A stretch of DNA of 64,000 bases, taken from NCBI RefSeq assembly GCF_001423845.1, contig NZ_LMPM01000001.1, positions 1,031,493 through 1,095,492 on the forward strand, read 5' to 3'. The stretch is from Sphingomonas sp. Leaf357. GTDB lineage: Bacteria > Pseudomonadota > Alphaproteobacteria > Sphingomonadales > Sphingomonadaceae. Under the pieces are notes generated by a model that saw only the letters and a list, made by a program, of their open reading frames with translations, ran no database searches and was not told where the DNA came from. This document shows positions 54,707-63,583 of the stretch, one piece after another. Numbering within the stretch: the first letter of the stretch is position 1; every line of letters starts with the position of its first letter. Position numbers and translations under genes: made by a program.

Positions 54707-56041
54707 ATGATCGCGCTCGCCCTACTTGCTGCCGCCGCAACCTCCTGTTCGCCGGCGGGCGACTGGGATGGTTCGCTGACCGTTCCCGCAGGGATCCAGC
54801 TTCCACTAATACTACATCTAAAGGACACGGGCAGCACGATCGATAGCCCAGACCAGGGTGCACGCGGTATATCCATTGACGTCACCGCGACCGGCAACAG
54901 CCTATTGGTAGTCATACCGTCGACTAAGGCCCAGTTCACCGGAGCCATTTCGACGGACTGCAGCACGCTCACTGGTCCCTTCCGCCAGAGCGGTATGGAA
55001 ATGAAAGCCAGTTTCAAACGCCGTCCGGCCGGGGCGGCCGCACCTGCGATCTCCCGGCCCCAGACCCCGCAACCGCCATTCCCTTATGACGCTTCTGACG
55101 TTAGCATAATTGATGGTGCCTTGACGCTTGCTGGAACGCTGACCATGCCGAAAGGAACGGGCCCCTTTCCCGCCGTTGTCATGATCGCAGGGTCGGGCCC
55201 TCAAAACCGCGACGAGACCGTCGACGGCCACCGCATCTTCCTCGTGATCGCCGATCGCCTGACGCGGCAAGGAGTCGCTGTCCTTCGCTACGACAAGCGC
55301 GGGGTCGGCAAATCCAGCGGTAGCTATGCAAACGCCACGCAACGCGACTTCACTGCCGATGCTACCGCGGCGCTTCGGTGGCTACGTCAACAGCCCTTTG
55401 TTGATGCCGCCAGGGTTGGTCTGTTGGGACACAGCGAGGGAGCCGAGATCGCGCCTGCCGTTGCCGGAGCCGATAGGAAGGTAGCCTTTACTGTTTTGCT
55501 ATCAGCCCCGGCGGAAACGGGCATCGAAACCATAGCTTCGCAGGCTAACGCCATCGCACTGGCAAACGGAGTGTCGGCGGCAACCGCGACCGTCAACGAC
55601 GCGCTGGAGCGCCGCCTGCTGGCAGCGGTTGCTGCGGCACCGGACAGCATCGCCGCCGAAAATGCGGCAACGGACATCCTCATCAAGGCGGGCATGCCGA
55701 CCGACCGCGCTGTCGTAAAAGCCGAGGGTCTTGCCTCGCCTTGGTACCGGGCGTTTCTCAACGACGACCCGTTACCCGCCCTGAAAACGCTCACGGTTCC
55801 GACACTGGTGATTGCGGGATCCAAGGACCTTCAGGTTTTGCCCGGTCGCAACCTACCACTGATCCGTCGGGCTTTGGCGGGTAATAAGAACGCAAAGATC
55901 GTCGAGCTGCCCGGACTGAACCATCTGCTGCAACCGGCCACGACCGGATCGCCTAGTGAATATGGTACGATTACGACAACCGTCGCTCCGAAGGCACTAG
56001 ATCTTATGATAGACTGGATTCGTTCAGTTGTGAAGATATGA
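54707..56041 (+). CDS. Secreted alpha/beta hydrolase (serine aminopeptidase-like)
   Basis: 444 aa. Short signal or lipoprotein-like start (ALALLAAAATSC). Residues 15-105 form a beta-rich extra domain (GDWDGSLTVPAG...LTGPFRQSG); from about 140 an alpha/beta hydrolase: VMIAGSGPQNRDETVDGH, nucleophile Ser in VGLLGHSEGAEIAPA, Asp in VIAGSKDLQV, and His in LPGLNHLLQ. Acts on an unknown ester or peptide in the periplasm. Stands alone. Its stop is at the edge of a dispersed repeat. Confidence 0.87.
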   Translation: MIALALLAAAATSCSPAGDWDGSLTVPAGIQLPLILHLKDTGSTIDSPDQGARGISIDVTATGNSLLVVIPSTKAQFTGAISTDCSTLTGPFRQSGMEMKASFKRRPAGAAAPAISRPQTPQPPFPYDASDVSIIDGALTLAGTLTMPKGTGPFPAVVMIAGSGPQNRDETVDGHRIFLVIADRLTRQGVAVLRYDKRGVGKSSGSYANATQRDFTADATAALRWLRQQPFVDAARVGLLGHSEGAEIAPAVAGADRKVAFTVLLSAPAETGIETIASQANAIALANGVSAATATVNDALERRLLAAVAAAPDSIAAENAATDILIKAGMPTDRAVVKAEGLASPWYRAFLNDDPLPALKTLTVPTLVIAGSKDLQVLPGRNLPLIRRALAGNKNAKIVELPGLNHLLQPATTGSPSEYGTITTTVAPKALDLMIDWIRSVVKI

Positions 56042-56101
56042 CCCACTTTTTCGGCCGCTCAGCGCCGATAAGGCGCCCCCTAAATCCAGCCGCTCGTTCA
56101 T
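56042..56101. repeat. Dispersed intergenic repeat, reversed copy
   Basis: Begins GACCCACTTTTTCGGCC just at the hydrolase stop codon and ends CGCTCGTTCAT. Read on the minus strand it is ATGAACGAGCG ... GGCCGAAAAAGTGGGTC, matching 47773-47838 at both ends. Confidence 0.45.
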
Positions 56102-56281
56102 GTGAGTGGTCGACCGCGTCTGATCGCCGCAACTACGAAGATAGGTCTAAAGCAAATTAGAGGAGGGCTATCCCAACACGGGACGCAAATCGTTAATTCC
56201 GCAGCAACTATTAGTGCCGTCAGCCGTACCTCTTCAGCCGTCACGCCAGCATTTCGCGGCCCTGATCGGCAGGGAGCACAT

Positions 56282-56806
56282 ATGAAAAAGTTGGCACTTG
56301 GTTTGGCGGCGGTGATCGTCTTTGCAGCTTCTCCTGCAATAGCAGCGGACTACATCTTCTCGTTTTCTGGAACGAACCTTTTCGGCGGCCAGCCGCTCGT
56401 GGGATCGGGTACGCTGACGACCAGCGGTGTGACGGTGCAGCAGAATGGTCGCGATGCTCAGATGATCACCGGCATTACGGGAACCTACAACGGTTCGGCC
56501 ATCACGGGTCTCGCTTCCGTCACCGGATCAGACAATTTCTATTATCTGACGGGCAAGTTCGTCTCCGGCAACGGACTGGGCTTCGTGACGGCGGCAGGTA
56601 CCAATGCGAACCTTTTCGATTCTGCAGGTCAGTATCGGATCAACACGACGAATCCGTTCCAGTCGGGCTTCGTTACAGCCACATCCTCGGCAGTGGCGGG
56701 CGCTGTACCAGAAACGGCGACGTGGGGCATGATGATCGCAGGCTTCGGGATGATGGGCGCAGCGATGCGCGGGCGTCGCCGCAGCACCACGGTCTCGTTC
56801 GCTTAA
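56282..56806 (+). CDS. PEP-CTERM (PEPxxWA-type) sorted secreted protein
   Basis: 174 aa from ATG 56282, preceded by AGGGAG. Signal peptide KKLALGLAAVIVFAASPAIA; beta-rich body; C-terminal sorting tail: VPETATWGMMIAGFGMMGAA then a basic RGRRR cluster. The motif reads VPETATW in place of the usual VPEPATW. Such proteins are processed by exosortase-type enzymes and exported to the cell surface or matrix. No exosortase gene is in the window. A strong terminator follows. Confidence 0.85.
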   Translation: MKKLALGLAAVIVFAASPAIAADYIFSFSGTNLFGGQPLVGSGTLTTSGVTVQQNGRDAQMITGITGTYNGSAITGLASVTGSDNFYYLTGKFVSGNGLGFVTAAGTNANLFDSAGQYRINTTNPFQSGFVTATSSAVAGAVPETATWGMMIAGFGMMGAAMRGRRRSTTVSFA

Positions 56807-56821
56807 TCTGTCCTTTCGTCC

Positions 56822-56859
56822 AGCAAAGCCGCTGGCCGAAAGGCCGGCGGCTTTTTGCT
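56822..56859 (+). terminator. Intrinsic terminator
   Basis: AGCAAAGCCGCTGGCC-GAAA-GGCCGGCGGCTTTTTGCT, a long stem with GNRA-type loop and T tract, 16 nt after the PEP-CTERM-like gene. Confidence 0.88.
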
Positions 56860-57041
56860 GCATGCGATGCATTGTTTGATAGAAGGCACTCCTTCAGTTA
56901 ACAAACTAAGACGTCCCAGCTTGATGCAGGTTGTAAAATAGCTTCGACATGAGGCACATCAGATTATTGTCGCTGCTGAGTGTTTGGCTGGCAGTGCTTG
57001 AGAGACAGAACATGTGCTCCCGCAAGCAGCGTGGAGTTTCC

Positions 57042-57323
57042 ATGGACTTATATTATTTTGCCGTCGCCGATCGATTCGCTCCGCAGATTGCGGACGCGGT
57101 GGAATTTCCAACATTGGCTTCCGCCAGGGTACACGCCCTGCGTTTCGCTGCTCAGATTTTAAGCGACCAGCTTCCCCCTTTCTGAGACGCGGACGAATGG
57201 GTTCTTACCGTCAGCGACGAACGGAGTGTCACGCTATTTACGATTACCGTCACGACTTTGGACCCAGCGAAACAAGGACGAAACGCGCAATCGCTCGGTG
57301 ATGCGGAGCGATGCCGGCATTAA
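57042..57323 (+). pseudogene. DUF6894 small protein with in-frame TGA
   Basis: MDLYYFAVADRFAPQIADAV and ASARVHALRFAAQILSDQLP are followed by TGA at 57183-57185; the frame then continues DADEWVLTVSDERSVTLFTI to TAA at 57323. Both halves fit the DUF6894 family (short proteins of about 90 aa, function unknown), so the TGA probably replaced a sense codon. Without it the protein would have 93 residues. Confidence 0.65.
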
Positions 57324-57521
57324 TAGTCGGCCTATTTGTACAGGTCCTTGGGCGACATTGCAGAACTCCGGTGGGCTGGTGTCCAGGTTTGATACGGGGT
57401 GCTCGATGAAGATGATGACGGCAACTGTCCCACTCTTGCCGCTCCGCTCTCGTGTGAGATCGGCTTTCTTGGGGGATTAGAGTGGCTATAAGGTGCCTAG
57501 ATCGGGGACGGGGATCAAAGC

Positions 57522-57902
57522 GTGCGCGGATCGTTGATAGCAGGAGTTTGCCTCCTCTTGTTCGGAGGCGAGGCGAGAGCGAACGACCGAGCCGCGACCT
57601 TCGAAGCCAGACTGGCGGAAGTGCGGACATCGTTGACGGTGGACGATGGCGAATTCGGCGGGCCGGGTGCTGAAATACTAGCCCGTGCAGTATCAAGTGC
57701 GAAGTACGTTCTAGTCGGCGAAGATCACCTTACACGTGAAATACCGAGATTCACGACGAATCTGTGCCGCCTGATGGCTCCTGAAGGCCTAACTGCTCTC
57801 GCTCTCCCTGAACGTCATTGCCCGGAACCGCTTCCATCATGGGCACCAAGTGCAAAGATCCCGTGGTGGTACGATCGCGAGACAGAAGACGCGCTTTTCT
57901 AG
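57522..57902 (+). pseudogene. Truncated secreted protein (erythromycin-esterase/ChaN-like N-terminus)
   Basis: 126 aa from GTG 57522. Signal peptide (RGSLIAGVCLLLFGGEARAN), then AKYVLVGEDHLTREIPRFTT and CRLMAPEGLTALAL, which recall the start of secreted haem-binding/esterase-like proteins several times longer. After residue 98 the similarity stops (PERHCPEPLPSWAP) and the frame ends. Probably a 5' fragment left after deletion; assignment to a family is tentative. Confidence 0.5.
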
Positions 57903-58193
57903 CGCGTTCGCTGAACGATCCAGTCGGTCAGGCCTGCGCGAAAACTCCGATTCTTAAAACATGGCCTGTCAGAAGTTCAACTGGCTTCGTCCCGGACAGG
58001 GCGGGACGGCCGGTCTCCGATGGGTGAATGGAAGGCGAGCAGGGTGCAATCGTTATCGGCCCGGCCACCAGAATTTTGCGCTTATTTATTTATGGCCATC
58101 TAATCCGTAGCGGATCAATCGGGGCGGCCTCTCGATTTTTCTTCGCAAACAGAAATTGACATCTGATTGCAGAGTACGAATGACTTGCGCTTG

Positions 58194-58722
58194 TCATTGT
58201 ACCCGAGCGGAAATCCAGGAGACCAAGCCCGCGTCCATCGCGAGCCGGGCGAACTGCTCCGTCAGCATCAGCTGAAGCGTGCGACCGTCCGACACAACAG
58301 GTTCGGAGAGGGTGCCCGTCGGCGAGTGGCATACCAGCATAAGCTGGTCTTTGCCTGGACGCTGGCCGAGACGCCTTGCATAATCATCGACGATAGATTG
58401 ATCGGCCCTCGACTTGATCTGCACTGCCATGCGCACGGGTCAGCGGTTGCTCGACGACAAGATCGACGTCCTTTGCGGTGCCCCCGAGAGCCGACACGCG
58501 ACGCCAGCCGCTGCGCTGGAAAGCGAATCGACCAGTTCCTCGAAGTCGCGCCATGACAGGCGCCGGATCAGCGCGGTCAGCCCGTGTTGCAGAGCATCCT
58601 GCGCAACGGCCACCGCACGCTGGTCTTCATCTGCCGTAACGTTGATGTAGCGCAGACAGAGCGCGCGCTGTTCAGTCGACAGGGTGCAGATGGTCCGGCG
58701 ATAACCGGCAATTCTTGCTCAT
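58194..58722 (-). pseudogene. Mrr-like restriction endonuclease, broken by three frameshifts
   Basis: Start MSKNCRLSPDHLHP at 58722. Shift near 58690, then LSTEQRALCLRYINVTADED and LIRRLSWRDFEELVD. Shift near 58525, then FQRSGWRRVSALGGTAKDVD and LVVEQPLTRA. Shift near 58435, then MAVQIKSRADQSIVDDYARR and DQLMLVCHSPTGTLSEP to the stop. The order DFEELVD, KDVDL and VQIKS is the PD-(D/E)xK core of Mrr-type nucleases with Q-x-K. It is divergent, 5 nt apart, from an XRE regulator that is also broken. Confidence 0.72.
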
Positions 58723-58727
58723 GCCGG

Positions 58728-58945
58728 ATGATGGACGTGCGGACACGCTTTGGCAGGAACATGCGCCGTCTGCGTAAGGCAAAGGGCATGAGCCAGGAAC
58801 GGTTCGCGCTCGAGTTCGATATCGATCGCAGTTACGTGAGCGGCATCGAGCGTGGTAAGCGCAATCCGACCATACCGTGGCGCAGCGACTTGCCGACGCG
58901 CTGGAGGTGCCGATCACCGATTTGTTCGGTAATCCCGCAGACTGA
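58728..58945 (+). pseudogene. XRE family HTH regulator with one frameshift
   Basis: RTRFGRNMRRLRKAKGMSQE and FDIDRSYVSGIERGKRNPTI form a clear helix-turn-helix. One base is then missing near 58880; in the next frame VAQRLADALEVPITDLFGNP and AD lead to TGA at 58943-58945. Repaired length about 72 aa, the size of restriction controller (C) proteins. Start ATG 58728 (or 58731). Paired head to head with the broken nuclease. Confidence 0.75.
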
Positions 58946-59058
58946 ACCAAGAACGTCGAAAGCTGCGTATGGACTGCGCGCGGCAGATGTCGCTTCGTAC
59001 CCGGCATGACTGACGATAACGTTTTAAAAAACGGCTGCTGACGATAGCCGGCGAGATC

Positions 59059-59211
59059 ATGGAAGATGTGTCTGCGATTGCGATTATGGACGCGGGTGAC
59101 CTTACGGTAGGCGACCGTGTGGCCGCCATACTTGCTGCTGCCAACGATGTCCGCTCGCTGGCGAATGCTGCCCTCGTTCTCGAGCAACGGGAACGAAGCC
59201 GACTATGTTGA
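59059..59211 (+). CDS. Small hypothetical protein (50 aa)
   Basis: ATG 59059 to TGA 59211. MEDVSAIAIMDAGDLTVGDR followed by an Ala-rich helical part (VAAILAAANDVRSLANAALV). Composition looks coding and the frame is open for a little before the ATG (KRLLTIAGEI). No family recognised. It could equally be a fragment of a larger decayed gene, given its neighbours. Confidence 0.4.
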   Translation: MEDVSAIAIMDAGDLTVGDRVAAILAAANDVRSLANAALVLEQRERSRLC

Positions 59212-59702
59212 GCGGGGGGATAGAGACCCAAAAGTAGTCATTCACCGGCGCGAGGGCGGGGCTCAACTTCGGTCATTCGTTAATCGGCAATCGGCCCGTC
59301 CACGGGCCTAATTGAGACTCCCGGAATGAGCTGCGTAATCAGCGTTCCCCGGCAACGAATGACCCAGATGCGGGAACCAAAGTTCTAGATGCGCTATCGA
59401 GAGTATTTTTACCGTCCAAATACCGCCGCCATGGAAGGGCGAGAATGGTGAGAATTGGTACGAATCTGACGTCGGCCAACCATCGACGAAATGCTGAACG
59501 ATGTGTTCGGACCAATACTTCGCAAAGGCCGAAAAGAAATTGAGATGTTACTCCGTTTAACCAGCATACTTGCGGCTAAGCGTGCGACGTGCCCACGATA
59601 CGCGAGCCGATCAAGAGCTGGGCGGAGCGCCACGTCAGGCGCATCAGAGAGACAATGCAGGGTCATGGCGATATTGCCGTATTCGAAAGAATTTATGCGA
59701 AG
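59212..59702. other. Intergenic region without a supported gene
   Basis: 491 nt. Weak copies of the dispersed repeat occur near 59224-59283 (GACCCAAAAGTAGTCATTC and TTCGGTCATTCGTTAATC) and 59355 (AACGAATGACCCAG). A GTG-started frame at 59589 (PTIREPIKSWAERHVRRIRE) is coding-like but runs into the neighbouring gene antisense and is not supported. Confidence 0.45.
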
Positions 59703-61166
59703 TTATGGCCTGCTCTGATTGGATCTCAACGCCGACGGCTTGGTGTCGCTCGACCATATCAGGCGCAGGCGACCGCCGGCGCGGCCGGGTGTCGCCCGAC
59801 CGCCCCGCTCGACAATGGCTCGCGCGACCGCCCTGCGTTGCGCCATGCTCCCGCCAAGGACATCGAGCGTACGGGCAAGCCTCGCTGATGCCCAGCCGGC
59901 CAGGCCGAGCGCCTGATCGTCGATCACGCCCGACGTGATCGCCACCTCCGGCAAGACGACATCGTTCGGCGGATCGAGAATGACATGCCAGTCGGCGACC
60001 GCAGCGTCGGCGCGACGTTCGAGGTCGCGGTAGCCAGCGAGACCCAGACCAGTCAGCGGCGCGGCGGGAGCGCGGAGCGTTCGCTCGGCGGCATCCAGTT
60101 GCACTGACGATACCGGAACGCCTGCGATCAGCGCGACGTCCGCCAGGGCACGATCGCTCTCGCGCGCGGCACGCAACCCATCGCTGTTGCCCGCCCGCGC
60201 GATCTGCGCCGCCTCGACGATGCCGGTTTCGGGGGACAGACGCACCTGATCAACATGGACATCGACCGGCCGGGAGAGCCGTTGGCGAAGGTCTTCTGCC
60301 AGCTTGCGATCCGCGCCCGGTTCGATCCGTGGCGTCAGCATGACCGCGCGGACCCGTACGGGGTTCGCTCCATGATCGATTTCGAACTGGCTCAGCCGCG
60401 CTCCTGTCGGGAAATCCGCATTGAGCGCATCGCGGACCTGTCGCTGTGCGACCGCTTCGAAGGCGATCCGGCGCAAACCGGCACCGAGCGGGATGGACAG
60501 GATCCCGATCGCGACCGCGAAGAGAATGAGCTGCCAGCCGGTATGGTGGGGTGAAAGATGACTGCCGAAGCCGTAACAGCGCGCCACGAGTGCTGCCGTC
60601 AGCGCAATGGTGACGGCATTGGTCAGGAACAGTAGCAGCGCACCCGAGAACACCACCCAGTTCCAGGTCGCGATGCCGAACCCGACGACGACCAGCGGCG
60701 GCATCAACGCGATCGCGATCGCCACGCCAACGACCGTACCCCCTCGTCCGCGGATCAGCGCATAGCCTCCAGCAATCGCCGAGAGCAGCGCGACGAGCAG
60801 GTCGAACAGCGTCGGCTGCGTTCGTCCGGCGATTTCGCTTGTGATCGTCTGCACTGGCGACAGCAGGATCAGCACGACCGATAGCGCCACCGCGATCGTC
60901 GCGCCCGAGATCAACGCCGTTGCCGCGCGGCGTATCTCCGGGAAGTCGAGCGTGGCGATGCCAAAGCCCAGCCCTATGATCGGCATCATCAGCGGAGAAA
61001 GCAGCATCGCGCCGATCAGCACCGCGACCGACGGCATCAGCAGCCCGAGCAGCGAGATCGCCGCCGAGATGACGATCAGGAAGGCATACCGGCCCGACCA
61101 GCCCGATTCCTCGGCGATCTGCCGCAGGACCCCGTCGTGATCGACGCCTGTTGTTGCCATTGCCAT
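59703..61166 (-). CDS. DUF389 membrane protein
   Basis: About 487 aa from ATG 61166 (or 485 from 61160). Residues 15-240 carry seven or so membrane helices with the DUF389 pattern: SVAVLIGAMLLSPLMMPIIG, LMPPLVVVGFGIATWNW, and LLFLTNAVTIALTAAL. The remainder is soluble with repeated short BON-like or regulatory segments. Function of the family is unknown; transport has been suggested. The start lies about 90 nt inside the 3' end of the ClC gene, so the two are probably co-translated. Confidence 0.83.
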   Translation of the reverse strand: MAMATTGVDHDGVLRQIAEESGWSGRYAFLIVISAAISLLGLLMPSVAVLIGAMLLSPLMMPIIGLGFGIATLDFPEIRRAATALISGATIAVALSVVLILLSPVQTITSEIAGRTQPTLFDLLVALLSAIAGGYALIRGRGGTVVGVAIAIALMPPLVVVGFGIATWNWVVFSGALLLFLTNAVTIALTAALVARCYGFGSHLSPHHTGWQLILFAVAIGILSIPLGAGLRRIAFEAVAQRQVRDALNADFPTGARLSQFEIDHGANPVRVRAVMLTPRIEPGADRKLAEDLRQRLSRPVDVHVDQVRLSPETGIVEAAQIARAGNSDGLRAARESDRALADVALIAGVPVSSVQLDAAERTLRAPAAPLTGLGLAGYRDLERRADAAVADWHVILDPPNDVVLPEVAITSGVIDDQALGLAGWASARLARTLDVLGGSMAQRRAVARAIVERGGRATPGRAGGRLRLIWSSDTKPSALRSNQSRP

Positions 61167-62536
61167 CCACGTCCGGGGAAGCGCAACGAATTTCGGGGGG
61201 GGCAGGCGGATCGGGTCGTCTCCGTCATGGCGAAGGTTTTGGACAGGCCGTGATACAGTTTTTCCCGGCACACCCATTGGCTCGCGGCATCGGCGATGAA
61301 GGCCGTGGCAAACATCGGCAGCATGAGGCCACGGCTGGCGGTCGTCTCCGACAGGATTATCACCGCGGTCAACGGCGCGCGGACGACCCCGGCGAAATAT
61401 GCGACCATGCCGAGGATCACGACCGCGCTGGCCGGCTTGCCAGGAAATATCTCTCGCAGCAGATTGCCGACGCCAGCGCCGACGGCGAGCGAGGGTGCGA
61501 ATATCCCGCCCGGCAAGCCGGCAATCGCGGTCGCGGCGGTGGCGATAAGCTTGGCAGGCCCAAACCAGAGCGGAGCGTCCACGCCGACGATCATCGCGCG
61601 GGCGGACGCATAGCCGGTTCCCCAGGTCAGGCCGGTGACGACGCCCAGCACCGCGACGACACACCCGCAAATCCCGGCGAACATCACCGGGCGTGCGCGG
61701 GTCCAACCCGTCAGTCGATTGCGGCCGAGCGCCATCGCCAGAAGAGTGCGGGAGAAGGCGCCGCCCGTCATACCACCGGCGACGCCCGCGACCGGGGCGA
61801 CGATCAGTGCGGACAGCAATGGCATATGCGCGGCGATCGCCCCGAAATAGATATAGTCGCCTTGCACCGACTGGGCGACCATACCGGCGATAACGATCGC
61901 GGCGAGCACGAGCAAAGTCACCCGCTGCTCATAGGCTGAGGCAAGTTCCTCGATCGCGAACAGGAGCCCGGCGAGCGGCGTGTTGAAGGCGGCGGCCACG
62001 CCCGCCGCACCGCCGGCGATGACGACGCCGCCGCGCAAGGGCACGCGAACGATACGGTGCGTGATTCCCATGACGGCCGCCGCCAGCTGGACGGTCGGCC
62101 CTTCCCGGCCGACAGAGGCGCCACCCAGTACCGCGCCGATCGTCAGCACCGCCTTGGCCGCCACCGTCCGGATCGAGATCAGCGTTCCGGTGGCATCGTT
62201 CGGATTCGTCTGGGCGGCGATGACCTGGGGGATTCCCGATCCCCGGGCGGGCGGCGCATAGCGGCCGGTGATCCAGACCAGCCCCATGAAGGTGAGCGGC
62301 GTCGTGATCAGCGGCATCCAGTGCCAGGACGTGGCAAAGCGGCCGAAAATCGCGCCAGCCCAGTCGGCGGCCTCGGCAAACAGGGTCGCGACGATACCGA
62401 TGAGGATCGCGCCCGTAAGGATCGCGGTGCGTGTCCGAAATTGCGTTGATCGCGGCCCCCGCGTGCGCAACAACGCGCGGTAGCGCGACGGCGTCCAGCG
62501 TTTAGCCGGTAAAAGGCGATGGAACAGGCCAGCCAT
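61076..62536 (-). CDS. ClC-family chloride channel/transporter
   Basis: 486 aa. The three ClC selectivity signatures are present: GSGIPQV, GREGPTVQ (with the gating Glu) and GLPGGIFAPSLAVGAGVG. About ten to twelve membrane segments. Chloride/proton antiport or channel, for example in acid stress. No CBS domains follow. The last 30 residues (after AMTETTRS) overlap the start of the DUF389 gene and look unlike a normal ClC tail, so the true end may have been lengthened by mutation. Confidence 0.9.
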   Translation of the reverse strand: MAGLFHRLLPAKRWTPSRYRALLRTRGPRSTQFRTRTAILTGAILIGIVATLFAEAADWAGAIFGRFATSWHWMPLITTPLTFMGLVWITGRYAPPARGSGIPQVIAAQTNPNDATGTLISIRTVAAKAVLTIGAVLGGASVGREGPTVQLAAAVMGITHRIVRVPLRGGVVIAGGAAGVAAAFNTPLAGLLFAIEELASAYEQRVTLLVLAAIVIAGMVAQSVQGDYIYFGAIAAHMPLLSALIVAPVAGVAGGMTGGAFSRTLLAMALGRNRLTGWTRARPVMFAGICGCVVAVLGVVTGLTWGTGYASARAMIVGVDAPLWFGPAKLIATAATAIAGLPGGIFAPSLAVGAGVGNLLREIFPGKPASAVVILGMVAYFAGVVRAPLTAVIILSETTASRGLMLPMFATAFIADAASQWVCREKLYHGLSKTFAMTETTRSACPPRNSLRFPGRGWQWQQQASITTGSCGRSPRNRAGRAGMPS

Positions 62537-62768
62537 GAAGGTTCCTTAGAACGACCGGGCAGTTCGAGGACAGCCCTCCCGTGCAGGTTCGCGGCTTCAG
62601 ACCCGTTGCGGGCCCTCGTGAGCGTCACATTCGTTGCTCGTTCGGCGCGAACACCGATCGTCACGCCCTCCCGGTCGGTGAGGCAAGCGTGCGCCGTGAC
62701 CCCAGCAGAAGATCCAGCCACGCAATGTGCGCCAAGTCGTAGGCAGTCGCTCAGAAGCTTCGAGCCGC

Positions 62769-63044
62769 TCAATCTGCGCCGTCCTGGCGGCGACCGATCC
62801 GGTAGGGACCGGCGCGCGCCTGCATCCTGCGGCCTTGCCAACTGAGCTGTATGCTCCCTTCGGACAATAGTCGATCGACGGCCGCGTGCACCATCGGCAT
62901 CGCGCTGCGCCAGTCTTCCAACGTCTGGCCAGCGCCCGATGTGTTGGCAAGCGCTCGTGCCACCTCGCTCGGGCACACGGTCGCTGACGGTGAACGCCGC
63001 GCGAGAAGTTCCATGGCAACACGACGGGCGTCCTGTTCGGTCAC
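62769..63044 (-). CDS. DUF3253 protein
   Basis: 91 aa. Winged-helix-like DUF3253: PSEVARALA, WRSAMPMVHAAVDRLLSEG, and GPYRIGRR at the end. Function unknown; probably a small DNA- or nucleotide-binding protein. The start overlaps the stop of the DUF1905 gene (ATGA). Confidence 0.82.
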   Translation of the reverse strand: MTEQDARRVAMELLARRSPSATVCPSEVARALANTSGAGQTLEDWRSAMPMVHAAVDRLLSEGSIQLSWQGRRMQARAGPYRIGRRQDGAD

Positions 63045-63370
63045 CCGCGGCGTCCGGTCCGGCGCGATGGGACTATTCGCACGACGGCTTCAACCCGGTC
63101 ACCCGGCACCACCGCCAAGACCTGGCGTACCGTGGCCTTCAGCGGTAGCAGGAAGCCACCGTCCTTGGGAAAGAGCGAGGTGCGGAATTCCACAACGCCA
63201 ATCGTCGCGGCCATCGGTACGCATCCCCATCCATAGCTCGCCCGCCGCGCCGCGAGGAGCAAGGCGCGCGCATCCTCCGCCGATATCCTGGCGAAGTAGA
63301 ACGGTGCCGGGCCGCGCCACTCGATCACTTGGCCCTCGAAGGCAATTTCGTCGGGCGCATCGTCCAGCAT
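63041..63370 (-). CDS. DUF1905 protein
   Basis: 109 aa from ATG 63370 (MLDDAPDEIAFEGQVIEWRG); a GTG at 63436 would give 131 aa. DUF1905 beta-barrel signature: APFYFARISAEDA, GWGCVPMAATIGVVEFRTSL, FPKDGGFLLPLKATVR. Function unknown. Coupled to DUF3253 by ATGA. Confidence 0.82.
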   Translation of the reverse strand: MLDDAPDEIAFEGQVIEWRGPAPFYFARISAEDARALLLAARRASYGWGCVPMAATIGVVEFRTSLFPKDGGFLLPLKATVRQVLAVVPGDRVEAVVRIVPSRRTGRRG

Positions 63371-63583
63371 ATCCCCGAGCCTAACGATCCCCGCCAGAAC
63401 TGTGAAGGAGAGCGACGGAGCCTTCGCTCGGTCCACACCACGTCCTGATCATTGGAGACTCCGGACCCGATCGTTCATAGCGATGCGACTAATGCCGTCT
63501 GGTTCTAGGCGCTCTCCGAACGTAGCGAAGCGGAAGGCTGTACTTATGCGCAGGACCAACGGCGAACTGCCGTAAACTTCGTT

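Noticed and set aside
33651..57185. Stop-codon recoding or selenocysteine as explanation for in-frame stops
   Set aside because: All three stop codons occur and frameshifts accompany them; no SECIS-like context was seen, and intact neighbours use all three stops normally.
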